Both the position numbers and the translations under genes were made by a program. From the NCBI GenBank assembly GCA_964486075.1, contig CAZALU010000031.1, positions 1-35,631 on the forward strand: DNA of 35,631 bases, in the 5' to 3' direction. The DNA is from JAHIJO01 sp964486075 (GTDB lineage: Bacteria; Verrucomicrobiota; Kiritimatiellia; JAAZAB01). The notes under the pieces were generated by a model, which did no database searches, had not been told where the DNA came from, and saw only the letters and a list, made by a program, of their open reading frames with translations. The stretch's first letter is position 1. Each line of letters opens with the position of its first letter. This document shows positions 24,657-33,846 of the stretch, one piece after another.

Positions 24657-25880
24657 TTAAAACCGCAGTTGCGCCTTCTCCAAACGCTGCTTCAATTCCC
24701 CGATCACGCGGTCGTCGTCCTTGTCGCCGGCGGATTCGAAGGTGGCGGAAAACCGCAGAAAGGCGCCGGCGTCATCCCACGGCACCGTGGAAATCAAATG
24801 CTCGCGAATCAGATACTGAGAGGCGTCCTCGGCCCGGAGAAACACCTCTGATCCCGCGCCCTTGGGGGCAGGAACATAAAGATAAAATGTTCCGCCAGGC
24901 ATCTTGGCGTCGAACCCGGCGCCGCGCAGGCATTTGACCAGCTTCCGTAAACGGCGCTGGTAATGGCGACAAATCCGGTCGGACAAATATTTCTCGGCTA
25001 TGCCGGCGCAGGCCGCCAACTGGATCGCCTTGAACTGGCCGGAATCGATGTTGTCCTTGACTTCCGCATACGCTTGCACGACCTGCGCTGAGCCGGCCAC
25101 GAATCCCAGCCGCCAGCCGGTCATATTGTAGCTCTTGCTCATGGAGTGCAGTTCCACCGCCACATCTTTCCCGCCCGGACGGCTCAAAATCGATAGCGGC
25201 TTCCGGCCATAAACCAGCGTCGCGTAAGCCGCATCCTGCACGATAAGAATATTATGAACCCGGGCAAAAGCGATCAGCCGGTCAAAGAACTCTTCCGTGG
25301 CAGCCGCGCCGGTCGGATTGTTGGGGTAATTGACGTAGCACAGTTTGGCCCGCCTGGCCGTATCGGCGTCAATGACATCCAGATTCGGGAAGAATCCGTT
25401 CTGCGGCATCAGGGGCATCTTGACCACCTCTCCGCCGAGGTAACGGGTATGCGTCGCCAACACCGGGTAGCCCGGGATCGTCACCAGGGCAACGTCGCCC
25501 GGATTGATAAAACACAACGGCAACATGGCCAAGGCCGGCTTGGACCCAATGCTGTGGTTAATCTCGGTGTCAGGATCGAGGCCGGTCACGCCGAAAAACT
25601 CCTGCATGTACCTGGCCGCCGCTACTTTGAATTCCCGGATGCCGTTGTCGGAGTAGCCGCGGTTGACGGGATCATCGACCGCTTTTTTCAATGCTCTGCG
25701 GATCGGCGCCGGCGCAAGGCGATCCGGTTCCCCCACCCCGAAATCCAACAATTCCACGTCCGAATGCGCCTGGCGCGCCGCGCTCTTGGCCCGTTTGATC
25801 TTTTCGAATTTATAAATTTCATCAGACAGGCCGAAGGCGGCCCCGCCAATGCGTTCCGCGAACAATTTTTGCAAGTCCAT
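24657..25880 (-). CDS. dapL: LL-diaminopimelate aminotransferase-like (DapL)
   Basis: A 407-residue class I/II PLP aminotransferase. The catalytic lysine is in the segment SMSKSYNMTGWRLGF, and other family residues are NYPNNPTG and DAAYATLVYG. The N-terminal segment LSDEIYKFEKIKRA, then LLDFGVGEPD, is typical of DapL, which makes LL-diaminopimelate for lysine and peptidoglycan in many PVC bacteria and Chlamydiae. Start 25880 follows GGAGTAACC. The substrate is inferred from family resemblance; an alternative is another alanine/aspartate-type aminotransferase. It is probably transcribed on its own. Confidence 0.82.
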   Translation of the reverse strand: MDLQKLFAERIGGAAFGLSDEIYKFEKIKRAKSAARQAHSDVELLDFGVGEPDRLAPAPIRRALKKAVDDPVNRGYSDNGIREFKVAAARYMQEFFGVTGLDPDTEINHSIGSKPALAMLPLCFINPGDVALVTIPGYPVLATHTRYLGGEVVKMPLMPQNGFFPNLDVIDADTARRAKLCYVNYPNNPTGAAATEEFFDRLIAFARVHNILIVQDAAYATLVYGRKPLSILSRPGGKDVAVELHSMSKSYNMTGWRLGFVAGSAQVVQAYAEVKDNIDSGQFKAIQLAACAGIAEKYLSDRICRHYQRRLRKLVKCLRGAGFDAKMPGGTFYLYVPAPKGAGSEVFLRAEDASQYLIREHLISTVPWDDAGAFLRFSATFESAGDKDDDRVIGELKQRLEKAQLRF

Positions 25881-26180
25881 GGGTTACTCCTTTGCAAACA
25901 TTAAGGCGGGCTGTGCCCGCAATCCAGGAAACATTTTTACCACGGATTACACAGATTTCACTGATCGGATAAAAAAATAAGATTCATGTTTTTCTTCTAT
26001 CCGTGCTATCCGTGTAATCCGTGGTTAATCTCCTGTCTTTCTCCGTGGTCAATTTTTCTTGGCGGCTTCGCATGGATGAGGCACTAATAAGTATTCTATG
26101 CGATCTTTGCGATCTTTGCGGTTGAATCTCCGCTGCCGCTCGATAATCCGTGCCATCCGTATCAGTGGTAAAATATTCCG
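25881..26180. repeat. Intergenic region with ACACGG/ATCCGTG repeats
   Basis: 300 bases with no gene. Arms at 25938-25956 (taccacggattacacagat) and 26008-26027 pair with one mismatch and one indel, giving a long AT-interrupted hairpin. Further ATCCGTG blocks lie at 26000-26010 and 26145-26160. These belong to the same general family as blocks at 48-90, 200-236 and 35563-35600. Confidence 0.7.
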
Positions 26181-29093
26181 CTACCCGACCTTCACGGTCA
26201 CCAGCCCGAAGGCCGGCATTGCGACATGCAGAACATCGCCTTCCATCCTGGCCGAATTGTGCGCCAGCGGCTGTTCCATGACATCAGTCACAACGGCCTG
26301 GGCGCCGGCCCGGGCCAGGCACTTGCCGAGCCGCAAGCGGGCCACACCGACACGGCCCTCCATTTCATAAAGTCGTACAATCAAGGCATCGGAATCCTCG
26401 GCTTTTTTTAATCCACCCAGCATTACCTGGGGCGTCAATATTTCCGCGAAACTGTCACGAACGGGCAGCTTGCCAGAATGGGCCGTGGCGGCAACGACGC
26501 TGAGCGGCAGGTTAAAATCATAGCCGGCGCGCGTCGACTCGTAAGCCGTCCATTCGCCCACATGGGGGCGCAAGGCGAAACGAATCGTGTGTTGCCCCAG
26601 CTCCGGCAAGGGATCCGGTTCATAACTGCTCCGCAGGAGGGTCAGCCGGATAACATTGTCGACGACGCTATGCCCATATTTGGAGTCATTCAAGAGGCTG
26701 GCCCCCCCAGGAGCGGCGCAGCCCGGCAGACGGCCGCTCAAATCAACCCATTTCTGAGCCGGCACTTCCGCTGGATTAGCGTCGATCCCCTGGCGCGTTG
26801 GCGCATAGCAATTGTTCGATTTCGACGTAAGCGTAACGATCTCATTTTTGCGCGTGGAACGCGTCAGCTGGCCAAAGGGTATCTCAAAACGCGCAACACC
26901 ATCGGCCACCGCCAGCGGAAAGATCGCTTTCAATGCCGGCACGCCCGTAGCCGCCGAGCCGCGCTCAAGCCAGTTCAGATCCAGCGTGAAATCGATGCGC
27001 GGCACACCGGCTGATAAAGCAACCGTTAGCTTGAACGTGCTGTCATTCAATGTATGCCCGGTGCAGACTGAAGCGCGATAGGGACCATTGAGCGGGCATT
27101 CCAGGCTCCCGCCCTCGAGCAAAGGGATTGTTTTCAGCGGTTGACCGAGAATCCAGGCCGTCATGCCGTGCGGCGCTTCCAGGATGTACTCCAACAATCC
27201 CAGCCGGCCGCCCGGCGGTACCAGGTCAATCCCACTGGCCTTGTCCACGAGATGCACTATCGCCCCGGAGGCCTGTTCCACTTCCACCTTGAAATATTCA
27301 TTCTCCATCCCCCCGGCCCGGTCGCCCACGCAAACGCCGGGAATGGTAGCCGCCTGCTCCGCCGCCGGAACGATCCGGTAGGACCGATAGCCAAGAGCCG
27401 GAATCCGCGCAGACGGGAAAAGAAGATCGATAAATGAATGCCCCCAGAAAGCGCCCCGTTCGACAACCTGAGCCGGCATGCTTTGGCCGGAATCGTCATA
27501 GACCTGATAGGCGGTCTCCGTGCCGGGCCGATCCCAGATCCGCAGCGTAACCGTTTCTGCGCGCTGCCACGGATTGGGATTGAACACCACGCAGGCCAGG
27601 TCACTGCCGGCGCCCGGCCCGCGCTGGGAAATTGCCCCCTCCAGGCCCAGATTGCCATGTCCGGCATCCATGGCATCCTCCGACTGGTTCCCGGAATCCG
27701 CCGATCCCGCCTCGTTGACTTTGATAGCCGCAATATCGACTCCCTCAACTATCTTCCGCAAGGCGTGGGTCTTGATCATCGAGGTGCGCGCCATGCTCTC
27801 CTGGAAAAGACCCTGCGTATATTCGCAAGTGGCCTGGACGCCGGAGCCCGGCAGGATATCGTGAAACTGATTGAATAACGTGTTGCGCCAGGCGCCATCG
27901 AGCTCTTCTGCCGGATAAGACAGGCCCGCCAACCCTCGCCCAAGCAGAGCAAAGGCTTCCGCCTCCCCCAAGGCATTTTCACTGCGCCGGTTGGCGTATT
28001 TAATCTTGCTTTGCGAGGAATAACAACCCTCGAACACATAGTTCAATTCCCGGTCAATCACCGGCAGATCCCGAGCTTGGATTTCGGCAATTGAAAAAAA
28101 GCGCTCAAGGGTGCTGAAAGCAATCCTCGGGAAAACCGGCCAGGCGTCAAGCTGCCGGATGGTCTGAAGGTATTTACGGGTCGGTCCGCCACCGTGATCG
28201 CCCACGCCATAGACGAACAAATAATCTTTCAGTCCGGTGGCCTGTTCGAACTGTAACAATCCGCGGGTAATGGCCGGATTGATCGCCCCGTTATACGCGC
28301 GAACGCAGTCGTCAAATACCAGCACCCGGGCTCCGTCTCTGGCTTGCCACCAGAACAATTGCGGACCTGAACCGCCGCGATGCAGGTAATACCAGCGGAT
28401 GCCCCCCTGGCCCAGGATGGTCGGCACTGTCAGGGCATGGCCGAAAGTGTCCGGCTCCCAATCTATTTTTACAGCGTCATAGGGCAGTCCGAATTCCTGC
28501 CGACAAAATCGGCGGGTATACAACAGATGCCGGCACAGGCTTTCCCCGGAAGCCATGTTCTTATCGCCTTCAACCCATTGGCTGGCGCTGACCTCCCAGC
28601 GCCCGGCCTTGATTCGCGCCTTGATTCTTGCATATAATTCCGGCTGGTAATCCTTCATTATCTGATACACGGATGCCTGGCTCTGGGAAAAACAAAAGTC
28701 AGGAAATTCGTCCATGAGCCGGTCCACCGTGGTAAATGTATCGTTAACCACCGCCACGGTTTCCGGCCAGCTCCACATCCAGTTCATATCGATATGCGCA
28801 TGGCCGACGCAATGGATCGTGTAAGTTTTAGCGATCTGGCCAATGGGCGCCATGACAGCCTCCGCGCCGGCCAACGCCTCAGCAGCGGAACGTCCCTTGT
28901 CCAAATCTGCCTGAAAAACTTTGATAGCCCGAAGCATCAGCGCTTCCCATTCCGCCCGGCGCGCCGGGACATGCTCAACCAGTTGGTCGGCAAAATTGAG
29001 TTCCTCTCGGAAGCGGTCCAGGATATCCTGACGCCGTCCTTGCTGAGATTCCACGATCTTTAACGCAGACTGCCGTTGCTTGTTCAAAGACAT
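26181..29093 (-). CDS. Alpha-mannosidase, glycoside hydrolase family 38
   Basis: A 970-residue GH38 enzyme that releases alpha-linked mannose. The N-terminal barrel has the zinc motif HAHIDMNWMW (H98, H100, D102), the nucleophile D215 in DWEPDTFGH and VYGVGDHGGGPT; a helical middle domain and the C-terminal beta-sandwich domains follow. There is no signal peptide, so it is probably cytosolic and degrades imported mannosides. Start 29093 (MSLNKQRQSALKIV) has GGGAGG a few bases upstream. It stands alone between repeat-rich gaps, 0.3 kb from the aminotransferase gene. GC content equals the surroundings. Confidence 0.95.
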   Translation of the reverse strand: MSLNKQRQSALKIVESQQGRRQDILDRFREELNFADQLVEHVPARRAEWEALMLRAIKVFQADLDKGRSAAEALAGAEAVMAPIGQIAKTYTIHCVGHAHIDMNWMWSWPETVAVVNDTFTTVDRLMDEFPDFCFSQSQASVYQIMKDYQPELYARIKARIKAGRWEVSASQWVEGDKNMASGESLCRHLLYTRRFCRQEFGLPYDAVKIDWEPDTFGHALTVPTILGQGGIRWYYLHRGGSGPQLFWWQARDGARVLVFDDCVRAYNGAINPAITRGLLQFEQATGLKDYLFVYGVGDHGGGPTRKYLQTIRQLDAWPVFPRIAFSTLERFFSIAEIQARDLPVIDRELNYVFEGCYSSQSKIKYANRRSENALGEAEAFALLGRGLAGLSYPAEELDGAWRNTLFNQFHDILPGSGVQATCEYTQGLFQESMARTSMIKTHALRKIVEGVDIAAIKVNEAGSADSGNQSEDAMDAGHGNLGLEGAISQRGPGAGSDLACVVFNPNPWQRAETVTLRIWDRPGTETAYQVYDDSGQSMPAQVVERGAFWGHSFIDLLFPSARIPALGYRSYRIVPAAEQAATIPGVCVGDRAGGMENEYFKVEVEQASGAIVHLVDKASGIDLVPPGGRLGLLEYILEAPHGMTAWILGQPLKTIPLLEGGSLECPLNGPYRASVCTGHTLNDSTFKLTVALSAGVPRIDFTLDLNWLERGSAATGVPALKAIFPLAVADGVARFEIPFGQLTRSTRKNEIVTLTSKSNNCYAPTRQGIDANPAEVPAQKWVDLSGRLPGCAAPGGASLLNDSKYGHSVVDNVIRLTLLRSSYEPDPLPELGQHTIRFALRPHVGEWTAYESTRAGYDFNLPLSVVAATAHSGKLPVRDSFAEILTPQVMLGGLKKAEDSDALIVRLYEMEGRVGVARLRLGKCLARAGAQAVVTDVMEQPLAHNSARMEGDVLHVAMPAFGLVTVKVG

Positions 29094-29718
29094 GTTAATC
29101 CTCCCTGATCCGGTTCGTCTGCAGCCAATGTTTTTTGAATTCTATCACGCAGGTTTTATAGCACAACTCGCCGGAAAAATGCAAAAGGTATCGGGAACCT
29201 GCCCTGCCTACGCACTGTGTCAAGGAACATCTTTTTCAGCTCCGGACTGATTGCGCCTAACCTGAATATTGGACGATCATCGTGCTATTCACTTTCGTCT
29301 ATGCGGGCATTGCCCGCTGGCGAAAGACGTGAAGTTTCGAAAATAACCCATGGGGTTGTTTTTGAAATTAAGATTCTGCTGAAAAAGTCTAGCGGACGGC
29401 AGGAATGCCGTCCCTCCCTTGGTAAAAATAGGCCTTTTTTAGAAAATTGGGAGGGTCGGGATTTCTTCCCGACCGTCTTTGCCGCCTTTTTCAGCGGAAT
29501 CAAATTAAGGTGGTTAACCCCGTTTGACCGCGTTTTACGCGGCCATCATCAAGTGACCGCGTTGGCACGTGGAACGCGACTCACGTGGCGGATCTTTGGG
29601 TTAATTTTGCGCCGGCTCGGCTCAAAATTCAGCTAATTAATCTGTTACGTCAAATCCGGCCGCTCCTGAAAATAGCAGGCGTCCAGCCAAAGGCTGAATC
29701 CCGGCTATCCTGCTCTTT
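29094..29718. other. Intergenic repeat mosaic
   Basis: No protein is supported. Hairpins are frequent: 29302-29317 (gcgggca ttgcccgc type), a composite at 29378-29495, an accgcg/cgcggc-type stem near 29530-29545, the module 29603-29632 (inverted relative of 3685-3715), 29638-29660 (inverted relative of 3437-3459) and cagcc/ggctg near 29690. Confidence 0.65.
29378..29495. repeat. Composite nested inverted repeat, about 118 bp
   Basis: Outer arms gctgaaaaag (29378-29387) and ctttttcagc (29486-29495) are perfect inverted repeats. Inside are two perfect hairpins, ggacggca/tgccgtcc (29394-29413) and ggtcggga/tcccgacc (29454-29474). The right edge (29487-29501) recurs at 3281-3295. Confidence 0.75.
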
Positions 29719-29726
29719 CTATTTTC

Positions 29727-29859
29727 GTAACTACTCAGGTTGTCATCCTGAGCGTAGCGAAGGATCTCATGTTTGTTGGCAGACAGATGAGATTTCTCGC
29801 TACGCTCGAAATGACAATCTTTGCTGATCCGGGTTTTTTCAGGCAACCTGAGTAGTTAC
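29727..29859. mobile_element. MITE, 133 bp, with 8-bp target duplication
   Basis: Terminal inverted repeats of 16 bp, gtaactactcaggttg at 29727-29742 and its complement at 29844-29859. The element is flanked by an 8-bp direct repeat, ctattttc, at 29719-29726 and 29860-29867, which is a target-site duplication. No transposase is encoded. Ends beginning GTAA with 8-bp duplications are what is known for IS66-family elements, so an IS66-type transposase is the likely mobiliser (inference). The core 29741-29816 is identical, inverted, to 3339-3414. Confidence 0.85.
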
Positions 29860-29867
29860 CTATTTTC

Positions 29868-30334
29868 AATCCATTTCCGCCGTAGGTGGATCCGTCTTTG
29901 GCATAAAAATCACGCTCCACCGCGGGACGGACAAGTTGGATCCCGTGTTACTGGGGAGAGGTGAAAGCGTGTCGCCTAAACAATGATTAGTTGCAAGCAG
30001 GCTAACAATGATAAACAGGATGCACAGGGTCAGCAGCGGCAATCGGAGCATTAATCCTGTCAATCCTGTGTATCCCTGTTAAATTCCGAATGAATTCTGA
30101 ACTCTGGATTCTTAATGCTGGAGTGGTTACCTCTCTTAATGACATTCAGATATAGCCAGCATGAACAGTGACATGCCGAAAAAATAGCGCTCATAGAGCG
30201 CGGCTACAACGGAGCGCACCGGACCCACCAGAAGACACGCTCGGGCACAAAATGACGGTTGACAAGGAGACCGGGATTTCATACTTGTATAACGATCATT
30301 TGCAGAAAACGGTATTTTGCAGAAAAGACAACCC
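29868..30334. other. Intergenic region with degenerate ACAGGAT repeats
   Basis: Contains a block at 29941-29957 (complement of 3420-3434), and at 30008-30081 a set of acaggat-type blocks in both orientations (aatcctgtcaatcctgtg and aacaggatgcacaggg). The weak open frames here have no recognisable product. The thiD promoter probably lies near the end of this region but is not clear by eye. Confidence 0.55.
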
Positions 30335-31153
30335 ATGCCGAAAAAGAAAACCATTGCAACACCCGCGGCGCTGACCATCGCCGGATCCGACAGCGGCGGT
30401 GGCGCCGGGATCCAAGCCGACCTGAAAACATTCACGGCGCTGGGCGTGTTCGGGACCTGCGCGATCACCTGCATAACCGCCCAAAACCCCGCCACCGTCA
30501 TCGGCATTGCCGAAATCCAGCCGGACATGGTCGCCCGCCAGATCCGCGCGGTGTGCGATGGATTCCCGATCGTAGCGGCCAAAACCGGCATGTTGTATTC
30601 CGCCCCTGTAATTCATGCCATACTTAATGAGCCGGCCTTCCAAAAAATTAACTGCCTTGTCGTGGATCCGGTAATGGTGGCAACCTCCGGAGCCCACCTG
30701 CTCCGCCCGGAAGCCATCCGAGTTCTCTGCGACCGGCTCCTGCCCCGGGCAACCGTTATCACACCGAACGCCGACGAGGCGGCTGTGCTTTGCGGTCGGC
30801 CGATCAACAACCTGGCAACACAAGAGGCTGCCGCTCAGGAACTAAGTCAAAGATTCGGCGGCGCCGCCCTCGTCAAGGGCGGACATCTGGGAGGAAAAAT
30901 CGTCTGCGATGTCCTGTTTGTGGACGGCAAAATTCATCGCTTCAGCCTGCCGCGTCTTGCCGCCCATGAAACCCATGGCACCGGTTGCACATTGTCAGCC
31001 GCGTTGACGGCATTCCTGGCTAGGGGCGAACCGCTCCTCAAAGCGGTCGAACATGCCAAGCGATTTGTGCACGAGGCCCTGAAACACGCTGGGGCTGTCG
31101 GCCAACATTATCCATTGAATTTCATGGCGCCATCCGCCAAATCAAAAAAATGA
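30335..31153 (+). CDS. thiD: Hydroxymethylpyrimidine/phosphomethylpyrimidine kinase ThiD
   Basis: A 272-residue ribokinase-fold enzyme that phosphorylates HMP and HMP-phosphate in thiamine synthesis. It shows the ThiD start ALTIAGSDSGGGAGIQADLK, the segment TAQNP, VVDPVMVATSG, TPNADEA and the anion-hole/catalytic motif HGTGCTLSAA. ATG 30335 is chosen; a TTG at 30317 adds six residues without support. No thiamine (TPP) riboswitch is recognised upstream. The stop overlaps the era start (ATGA), so the pair is translationally coupled although functionally unrelated. Confidence 0.94.
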   Translation: MPKKKTIATPAALTIAGSDSGGGAGIQADLKTFTALGVFGTCAITCITAQNPATVIGIAEIQPDMVARQIRAVCDGFPIVAAKTGMLYSAPVIHAILNEPAFQKINCLVVDPVMVATSGAHLLRPEAIRVLCDRLLPRATVITPNADEAAVLCGRPINNLATQEAAAQELSQRFGGAALVKGGHLGGKIVCDVLFVDGKIHRFSLPRLAAHETHGTGCTLSAALTAFLARGEPLLKAVEHAKRFVHEALKHAGAVGQHYPLNFMAPSAKSKK

Positions 31154-32109
31154 CAAACTCCCGGGAACCAAATGTGCCAGGCATAGAAAATCCGCCGCCC
31201 ACCACCCCGATCACCCGGTCCGGCATGATCGCTGTCGTCGGACGGGCCAACGTAGGCAAATCCAGTTTGGTCAACACCCTGGTAGGAGAGAAGATCAGCA
31301 TTGTCAGCCCGATCGCCCAGACCACACGCAATTGCATCCGCGGCATATGGACCGACGCTCGCGGACAGCTGATATTCCTGGATACACCTGGCGTACACAA
31401 GGCCGATCACAACTTGGGACGGCTTATGAACCGGGTGGCCCGGCATTCTGCCGGAGGCGCGGACATTGCCTTACTGGTCCTGGACGCCACCGCCAGCCCA
31501 CGCATTGAAGATGAAGGCTGGATGCGGCGGCTCTGCGATTCGGACACGCCATTGGTCCTGGCATTAAACAAGATCGACTCCATTACCGCCAGGTCCGACC
31601 AGCGCCATCTCCATCACGAGCTATGGCATCGTCTACAGAAACAATCCGCCCGGCATCACGCGTGGGTGGAAATTTCGGCCAAAACCGGGGCTGGCGTCGA
31701 GTCCTTACGCAATATGCTACTGAAACTGGCGCCGCCGGGGCCTCGGCTGTTCCCTGAAGAGATGCTGTCTGACTTTCCACGCAAGTTGATGATTGCCGAT
31801 CTGGTGCGGGAAAAATTATTCCGGGCGCTCAAAGCCGAACTGCCTTACGCCATCGCCGTCCGGATTGCCTCCATCGATGAAACTGGCGCATGTTGGTCGG
31901 CGCAAGGGGATATCCTGGTCAACAAGCCGTCGCAGAAAGGTATTGTGATCGGGACCAAGGGGCGCCTGCTAAAGCTGGTTATCCTGGAAACAGAGCGCGA
32001 GTTGTCAGAAATATTCGAACGAAAAGTCAGCCTGCGCCTGTGGGTACGCGTGCACCGGAACTGGGCCGATGACCAAGACCTGCTCCGCCAGCTCGGCTAC
32101 ATCCTTTAA
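31150..32109 (+). CDS. era: GTPase Era
   Basis: A 319-residue Era-family GTPase that binds 16S rRNA and helps mature the 30S subunit. G1 is GRANVGKSS (Ala where Pro is usual), G2 region QTTR, G3 DTPG, G4 NKID and G5 SAK. The C-terminal KH domain is present (VNKPSQKGIVIGTKGRLLK, then VSLRLWVRV). Relative to typical Era there is an N-terminal extension of about 20 proline-rich residues, and a later start is possible. Overlaps thiD by four bases. Confidence 0.95.
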   Translation: MTNSREPNVPGIENPPPTTPITRSGMIAVVGRANVGKSSLVNTLVGEKISIVSPIAQTTRNCIRGIWTDARGQLIFLDTPGVHKADHNLGRLMNRVARHSAGGADIALLVLDATASPRIEDEGWMRRLCDSDTPLVLALNKIDSITARSDQRHLHHELWHRLQKQSARHHAWVEISAKTGAGVESLRNMLLKLAPPGPRLFPEEMLSDFPRKLMIADLVREKLFRALKAELPYAIAVRIASIDETGACWSAQGDILVNKPSQKGIVIGTKGRLLKLVILETERELSEIFERKVSLRLWVRVHRNWADDQDLLRQLGYIL

Positions 32110-32195
32110 CCCGAGCGCTGGCCGCAACCCAAATTTTAAGAAATATTTAACCCAAAAGAACGTATAGAAAATTGGACAGGCAACCAGGAGAGCAT

Positions 32196-32261
32196 ATATC
32201 TAACGCGTTTCTTTTAAGTTTGCACCGCCGGCCGCCGGCGGTGATTTCGCTAAGTAGTTAC
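32196..32261 (+). repeat. 66-bp repeat module with GC hairpin, copy 2
   Basis: Direct copy of 3459-3524 with three mismatches; the stem is at 32223-32243. It ends in the MITE-like terminus (aagtagttac), but no matching left end is found upstream, so it is a truncated or stand-alone copy. It lies in the 240-bp gap between era and the protease gene. Confidence 0.85.
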
Positions 32262-32314
32262 CAATATTCAGGCAATAGATGTTTTCATGTATTGGGCGCT
32301 AATGTCTCTGCGCC

Positions 32315-32343
32315 TTGTCATTTAATTATTTTCAGGATATGCT
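32315..32343 (+). promoter_or_regulatory. Possible promoter before protease gene
   Basis: TTGTCA at 32315-32320 and TATGCT at 32338-32343 are separated by 17 bp. If used, transcription would begin at about the ATG (32350), giving a leaderless message, or the true start codon would be further in. Only a weak AGGA lies upstream of the ATG. Confidence 0.3.
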
Positions 32344-32349
32344 ACACAC

Positions 32350-33846
32350 ATGAACAACTTCCCCCGGCGTTACCCGGGAACCATCTTATTGTTGCTGGCG
32401 ATCGTAGCGCCGAGTCTGCCCTTCCCAACGGACGGCGCGTCTTTGACGGCTCTCCAGAAATCGGTCGTCAAGATTTATGCTACTATCCAACGTGAGGATT
32501 ACGCCCAGCCCTGGCAGGCCAGCGGCATTGCCGGAGGCAACGGCAGCGGATTCGTTATCAAAAAACGCCGGATCATCACCAACGCCCACGTCGTATCCGA
32601 CGCCCGCTTCCTCGAAGTTCAGCGCGAGGGCGATCCAAACAAATACCCGGCTGCCATCGAGTTCATCGGCCACGACTGCGACTTGGCAATCCTGACCGTG
32701 AACGACCCGGCATTTTTCGAGAATACCCATGCTCTGGATTTCGGATCACAGCTCCCGGGTTTAAACGACGAGGTAGTCGCCCTGGGCTATCCCATGGGCG
32801 GCGACCGCCTTTCGGTCACTCGCGGTGTGGTTTCGCGAATCGATTATAGCATCTACACGCACAGCGGAGCCGATTCGCATCTGGTCCTGCAGGTGGACGC
32901 CGCCATTAATCCCGGCAACAGCGGCGGACCGGTCATGTTCAACAACAGAGTCGTCGGCCTGGCCTTCCAGGGGATCATGGATTCACAGAATATTGGCTAC
33001 GCCATCCCGCTCCCGGTAATCCGTCACTTCCTCAAAGATATTGAAGATGGCGTTTACCAAGGCTATCCCGAGCTAGGCGTCGCCTGGTTGGATACCCGTA
33101 ACCCGGCATTGCGCGACGACTTGCAACTCGCGGCAAAACAAACCGGCGTGGTGCTGTTCGTCATCGACCCGTTCGGCAGCGCTGCCGGTTTACTGCAACC
33201 CCGCGATGTGCTCTTGAATATCGACGGGCATCCCGTGGCGAACGACGGCACAATCGTACTGAACAGCAATACGGTGGAATTTACTGAACTCATGGAACGT
33301 AAGCAGTGGGGCGAGATTATTGACTGCGAGATCTGGCGCCAGGGCAAAACCCAGCGCCTCGCCATTCCCCTCAAGAACCCGGTCGATCCTTTCTGTTACC
33401 GCTATTTATATGACCGCCGCCCAGAGTACCTGATGATCCAGGGCCTGATATTTACGACGCTAAACCGCAATACCCTCGCCACGTTAGGGGACGGATTGAA
33501 CAACCGCTACACTCAACCACTACTTTATTTATCCGAGTTCGCCAAGTTGGACGGAAAATACCTGAACCGAACCCAGTTTGTTGTTCTTTTCGGGCGGCTG
33601 GCGCATCCGGTCAACACCTACCAACACGAATATGCCCATGGCGTTGTGGTTGAGGCCAATCACCAACCGGTAGGATCGTTGCGAGATCTCCAGGAAGCAC
33701 TCCGCCATCCGCAGAAGGGTTTCCATGTCATCCGCTTTGAAGGCTCCGACAACCCCATGGTCTTAAGCGCTGCCTTAACCGAACAGGCCGACCGCGAGAT
33801 CGCCCAAAAGTATCACGTGCCCGCTTTATCGCATTTTGAAGATTAA
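32350..33846 (+). CDS. Secreted trypsin-like serine protease, DegP/HtrA-like
   Basis: A 498-residue protein. A signal peptide (about 1-30, TILLLLAIVAPSLPF) suggests export. The S1C-type protease domain (about 35-235) has the complete triad H80 (TNAHVV), D111 (HDCDLAIL) and S191 (NPGNSGGP). A PDZ-like domain follows (about 255-350, FGSAAGLLQPRDVLLNIDG), and a further conserved region (about 360-498, RRPEYLMIQGLIFTTL) is shared with the next gene. It probably degrades or refolds proteins in the periplasm. The last 11 bases overlap the next gene. Confidence 0.9.
   Translation: MNNFPRRYPGTILLLLAIVAPSLPFPTDGASLTALQKSVVKIYATIQREDYAQPWQASGIAGGNGSGFVIKKRRIITNAHVVSDARFLEVQREGDPNKYPAAIEFIGHDCDLAILTVNDPAFFENTHALDFGSQLPGLNDEVVALGYPMGGDRLSVTRGVVSRIDYSIYTHSGADSHLVLQVDAAINPGNSGGPVMFNNRVVGLAFQGIMDSQNIGYAIPLPVIRHFLKDIEDGVYQGYPELGVAWLDTRNPALRDDLQLAAKQTGVVLFVIDPFGSAAGLLQPRDVLLNIDGHPVANDGTIVLNSNTVEFTELMERKQWGEIIDCEIWRQGKTQRLAIPLKNPVDPFCYRYLYDRRPEYLMIQGLIFTTLNRNTLATLGDGLNNRYTQPLLYLSEFAKLDGKYLNRTQFVVLFGRLAHPVNTYQHEYAHGVVVEANHQPVGSLRDLQEALRHPQKGFHVIRFEGSDNPMVLSAALTEQADREIAQKYHVPALSHFED

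Noticed and set aside
29217..29636. 139-codon open frame
   Set aside because: It runs through nested inverted repeats that recur elsewhere; no ribosome-binding site or protein similarity is visible.
30200..30334. TPP riboswitch before thiD
   Set aside because: I cannot find the conserved CUGAGA and thiamine-pyrophosphate core elements upstream of thiD.
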